Positions 6,598 to 8,250 of a stretch of DNA of 8,250 nt are shown one piece after another. Position numbers and translations under genes: made by a program. The DNA is from HRBIN12 sp964447335 (GTDB lineage: Bacteria > Actinomycetota > UBA4738 > HRBIN12): NCBI GenBank assembly GCA_964447335.1, contig CAYUSA010000087.1:1-8250 (forward strand). Direction: 5' to 3'. The stretch's first letter is position 1. The number at the start of each line of letters is the position of its first letter. The notes beneath the pieces are model-generated. The model ran no database searches, was not told the DNA's origin, and worked only from the letters and a program-made list of their open reading frames with translations.

Positions 6598-7957
6598 GGC
6601 GGTGGCCCTGGGCGAGTACTACGGGCCGGGCGTCGACGGCAAGACGGGGGTGGGCCATCCCCACCCGGTTACGCTCGATCGGCACTCGCCGCGGCTTCGC
6701 GTCCTCATCGCCGACGACAACGCCCTCACCCGCAACGCCCTTGCCGATCTGGTCCTGAACGAGGAGTCCCTCGAGCTGGTCGGAGCGGCGCGGGATGCGG
6801 AGGAGGCCGTTCAACTGGCCCACCTCGAACGGCCCGATGTCGCGCTGCTCGACGTGAGGATGCCCGGAGGCGGTGGAGCCAAGGCCGCGCGCGGGATCAG
6901 ACGGCGTTCCCCGCAGACCCGCGTGGTCGCGCTCTCCGCCTACGGGGATCGGGACAGCGTGCTTGAGATGCTTTCGGCGGGGATCGACACGTACGTGGTG
7001 AAAGGGGGTCGCGGCCAGGAGATCCTCCACGCGATCCACCACGTCGGCCGAGGCCAGAGCCGCTTCGTGCCCGAGCTCGTCCGCGACATGGCGACGAGGC
7101 TCGCGGACCAGGAGCGCGAGGGTCAAAGACGCAGAGCGCGAACCGAGCAGATAGGAAGCCTCATCCGCGGAGAGGACCTCGGGGTGGTCTTCCAGCCCAT
7201 CGTCGATCTGCGCGACGGAAGGATCGTCGCCGTGGAGGCCCTGGCGCGGATCGCGACAAGACCCAGGCGGTCTCCCGACCGGTGGATCGCCGAGGCTTGG
7301 GCCGTGGGTCTGGGCATCGATCTCGAGCTGGTCGCGCTGCATGCAGCGCTCGCTTATCTGGAGCGGCTGCCACGCGAGATGTACCTGTCGGTGAACGCCT
7401 CCCCCCGCACGCTCATCTGTCCGAGGCTCCTGGGAGCCCTGGAGGGCGTCGCGGCTGCGCGCGTGGTCGTTGAGGTCACCGAGCACGCGCCGGTCAAGGA
7501 CTACGACGTCTTCGAGGAAGGGGTGAGCAAGCTCCGGGCACGTGGGATGCGCCTGGCCATCGACGATGCGGGCGCCGGTTTCTCCAGTCTGGGGGACATC
7601 CTTCGGCTCGCTCCGGAGTTCATCAAGCTTGACATCTCCTTGATACGCACCATCGAGAGCGACGAGGCAGGTCGCGCCGCGGCATCGGCTCTGATCCGGT
7701 TCGCGTCCGACATCGGCGCTGAGATCATCGCCGAAGGGATCGAGACCCCGGCCCAACTGCAGGCGCTCCGCGCGCTCGGGGTCGCCTACGGGCAGGGCTT
7801 CTACCTGGCGCGGCCGGCCCCGCTGTCTCTTGGTGGTCGCGTACGCACACGCATCGAACTGCCCTCCTACCAGGAGGACCCGGCGGGGATCGAACCAGCG
7901 ACACGCGGCCACCTCTCTCTCGCCGCGAGGCCTTCGTCGGGTCCCGAAGTGCTGTAG
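6590..7957 (+). CDS. REC-EAL response regulator, probable c-di-GMP phosphodiesterase
   Basis: A 455-residue cytosolic protein. The receiver domain (about 36-158) has acidic Asp42/Asp43 in IADDN, phospho-acceptor Asp88 in ALLDVRMPG, Ser116 and Lys138, and looks NarL-like. A charged linker (165-190) leads to an EAL domain (about 193-415) that should hydrolyse c-di-GMP to pGpG. Its catalytic set appears complete: Glu216 in VEALAR, Asn269 in LSVNAS, VEVTEH (295-298), Asp325/Asp326 in AIDDAGAG, Lys346 in FIKLD, Glu382 in AEGIET and Gln402 in GQGFYLARP. Loop 6 reads DDAGAG instead of the commoner DDFGTG, a variant I also associate with actinobacteria. There is no GGDEF domain. The likely phosphodonor is the divergent HisKA_3 kinase. 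The start follows the SD at 6573-6580 and overlaps the membrane gene. The last ~30 residues (from PSYQEDPAGIEPATRG) read through a tRNA-like sequence on the other strand, so the tail is probably not an ancestral part of the protein. Confidence 0.93.
   Translation: MREAVALGEYYGPGVDGKTGVGHPHPVTLDRHSPRLRVLIADDNALTRNALADLVLNEESLELVGAARDAEEAVQLAHLERPDVALLDVRMPGGGGAKAARGIRRRSPQTRVVALSAYGDRDSVLEMLSAGIDTYVVKGGRGQEILHAIHHVGRGQSRFVPELVRDMATRLADQEREGQRRRARTEQIGSLIRGEDLGVVFQPIVDLRDGRIVAVEALARIATRPRRSPDRWIAEAWAVGLGIDLELVALHAALAYLERLPREMYLSVNASPRTLICPRLLGALEGVAAARVVVEVTEHAPVKDYDVFEEGVSKLRARGMRLAIDDAGAGFSSLGDILRLAPEFIKLDISLIRTIESDEAGRAAASALIRFASDIGAEIIAEGIETPAQLQALRALGVAYGQGFYLARPAPLSLGGRVRTRIELPSYQEDPAGIEPATRGHLSLAARPSSGPEVL
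7863..7877. repeat. Small inverted repeat at the edge of the tRNA-like element
   Basis: CCTCCT (7863-7868) and AGGAGG (7872-7877) flank a 3-base loop, overlapping the 3' end of the tRNA-like sequence. It may be chance in GC-rich DNA or part of an integration scar. Confidence 0.35.
7875..7944 (-). pseudogene. Degenerate tRNA-like sequence (possible pseudo-tRNA or attachment scar)
   Basis: On the minus strand GGACCCG (7944-7938) pairs perfectly over 7 bp with CGGGTCC (7882-7876), like an acceptor stem, followed by a U discriminator and CCT instead of CCA. Just before the 3' acceptor strand is a T arm, GCTGG-TTCGATC-CCCGC, with the canonical 7-base loop and one stem mismatch. The middle is not canonical: CGCGGC/GCCGCG form a 6-bp stem with a 12-base loop where a 7-base anticodon loop is expected, and only a 3-bp D-like stem can be drawn. 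At 70 nt it is shorter than normal, and I cannot assign an anticodon. It overlaps the last codons of the REC-EAL ORF. It is best read as a decayed tRNA or a tRNA copy left by an integrative element. Confidence 0.45.
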
Positions 7958-7983
7958 GCGCGCCCCCTTCGTGGAAGACCCAA

Positions 7984-8021
7984 GCAGAACCTGTCCGACC
8001 CGCGTGGGTCGGACAGGCTGC
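7984..8021 (+). terminator. Strong hairpin terminator after the REC-EAL gene
   Basis: CCTGTCCGACCC (7990-8001) and GGGTCGGACAGG (8006-8017) form a perfect 12-bp stem with a GCGT loop. Beyond a two-base AA bulge, GCAG (7984-7987) pairs with CTGC (8018-8021). The hairpin begins 26 bases past the TAG of REC-EAL. There is no T tract, which is usual in this kind of genome. The symmetry means it could work in both directions. Confidence 0.7.
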
Positions 8022-8041
8022 GACTCGTTCGTGGACGTCGC

Positions 8042-8167
8042 ATGCCGCGCCGCTCCGTAGCCGCTCGCCACCGCCATCGTCTGCTCATGCGTTACGTGGC
8101 CCGCGAGCTGTTCCCGATCATCCTCGAGAGCCTCCCCGGAGACGTGCCTTACGACGCAGCCGCTTGA
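8042..8167 (+). CDS. Short unrecognised ORF, possibly a transposase C-terminal scrap
   Basis: A 41-residue frame from ATG 8042 contains LLMRYVARELFPIILESL, then PGDVPYDAAA and a TGA at 8165-8167. The amphipathic RYVARELFP stretch is protein-like. It vaguely recalls the basic ending of some IS110-type transposases, but I cannot identify it with confidence. An internal ATG at 8087 gives only 26 residues. No good ribosome binding site precedes either start. It lies between the terminator and an IS3 fragment in the same frame, so it is probably debris. Confidence 0.25.
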   Translation: MPRRSVAARHRHRLLMRYVARELFPIILESLPGDVPYDAAA

Positions 8168-8250
8168 CATAGGGGCATCCACCGCCGGCTCCACAGCTCG
8201 ATCGGCGACGTCCCGCCGGCAGAGTTCGAAGCCACCCGCTACGATGCCGT
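8168..8250 (+). pseudogene. C-terminal fragment of an IS3-family-type transposase, cut by the window end
   Basis: The frame from 8177 reads IHRRLHSSIGDVPPAEFEAT, then RYDA. This matches the conserved end of the rve integrase domain in IS3-type OrfB transposases, where N.RRLHSSIG..PPAEFE..Y is typical. A TGA lies in frame at 8165-8167, and no DDE catalytic core is found upstream, so only the last few dozen residues survive. The fragment may run a little past position 8250. Confidence 0.65.

Noticed and set aside
6200..8194. Minus-strand open frame of 664 codons antisense to the REC-EAL gene
   Set aside because: Lies opposite a gene with complete REC and EAL motifs. The translation is rich in Arg, Gly, Asp and Pro with no domain; long antisense frames are routine at this GC content.
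1..8250. CRISPR array, rRNA or intact insertion sequence
   Set aside because: No regularly spaced repeats, no rRNA sequence, and only transposase fragments without paired terminal inverted repeats were found.

Overview
This is a high-GC window whose codons overwhelmingly end in G or C. The protein types (an actinobacterial-style secreted subtilase with IPT/TIG repeats, and a PAS-PAS-GAF-HisKA_3 kinase) suggest an environmental, probably uncultured, member of the Actinomycetota. The lineage is an inference; no rRNA or marker gene is present.

Layout. Positions 1-1071 are a decayed stretch on the minus strand. It holds a DUF5677-like gene broken by a one-base frameshift (60-709), a short ORF coupled to it by a TGATG overlap (709-807), then scraps and a hairpin terminator (1024-1050). 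Positions 1072-3327 (minus) encode a large secreted S8 peptidase with two almost identical IPT/TIG repeats. Positions 3328-3746 contain no intact gene, but hold the ribosome binding site of the peptidase and a fragment of an IS110-family transposase.

The core is a divergent signalling locus at 3747-7957. A soluble sensor histidine kinase (minus) faces a plus-strand pair: a small three-helix membrane protein resembling the N-terminal sensor module of diguanylate cyclases, and a REC-EAL response regulator (c-di-GMP phosphodiesterase) whose TTG start overlaps the upstream stop. The REC domain is NarL-like, the type HisKA_3 kinases usually phosphorylate, so the proposed circuit is kinase -> REC-EAL -> c-di-GMP hydrolysis. 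The intergenic region carries a kinase promoter, an interrupted 28-bp palindrome, and, at the 5' end of the kinase transcript, a sequence that can fold into a three-way junction. Its core shares short blocks with the c-di-GMP-I (GEMM) aptamer, and its closing stem contains an alternative GTG start. If real, it would make the kinase sense the product of the pathway it controls. This is the most interesting hypothesis here and it is unproven.

Positions 7863-8250 are again a scar region: a degenerate tRNA-like element on the minus strand inside the tail of the REC-EAL ORF, a strong hairpin terminator, a short ORF of unknown origin, and the C-terminal end of an IS3-type transposase running off the window. 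Mobile-element remnants on both sides mark the window as accessory or rearranged DNA around the signalling locus.
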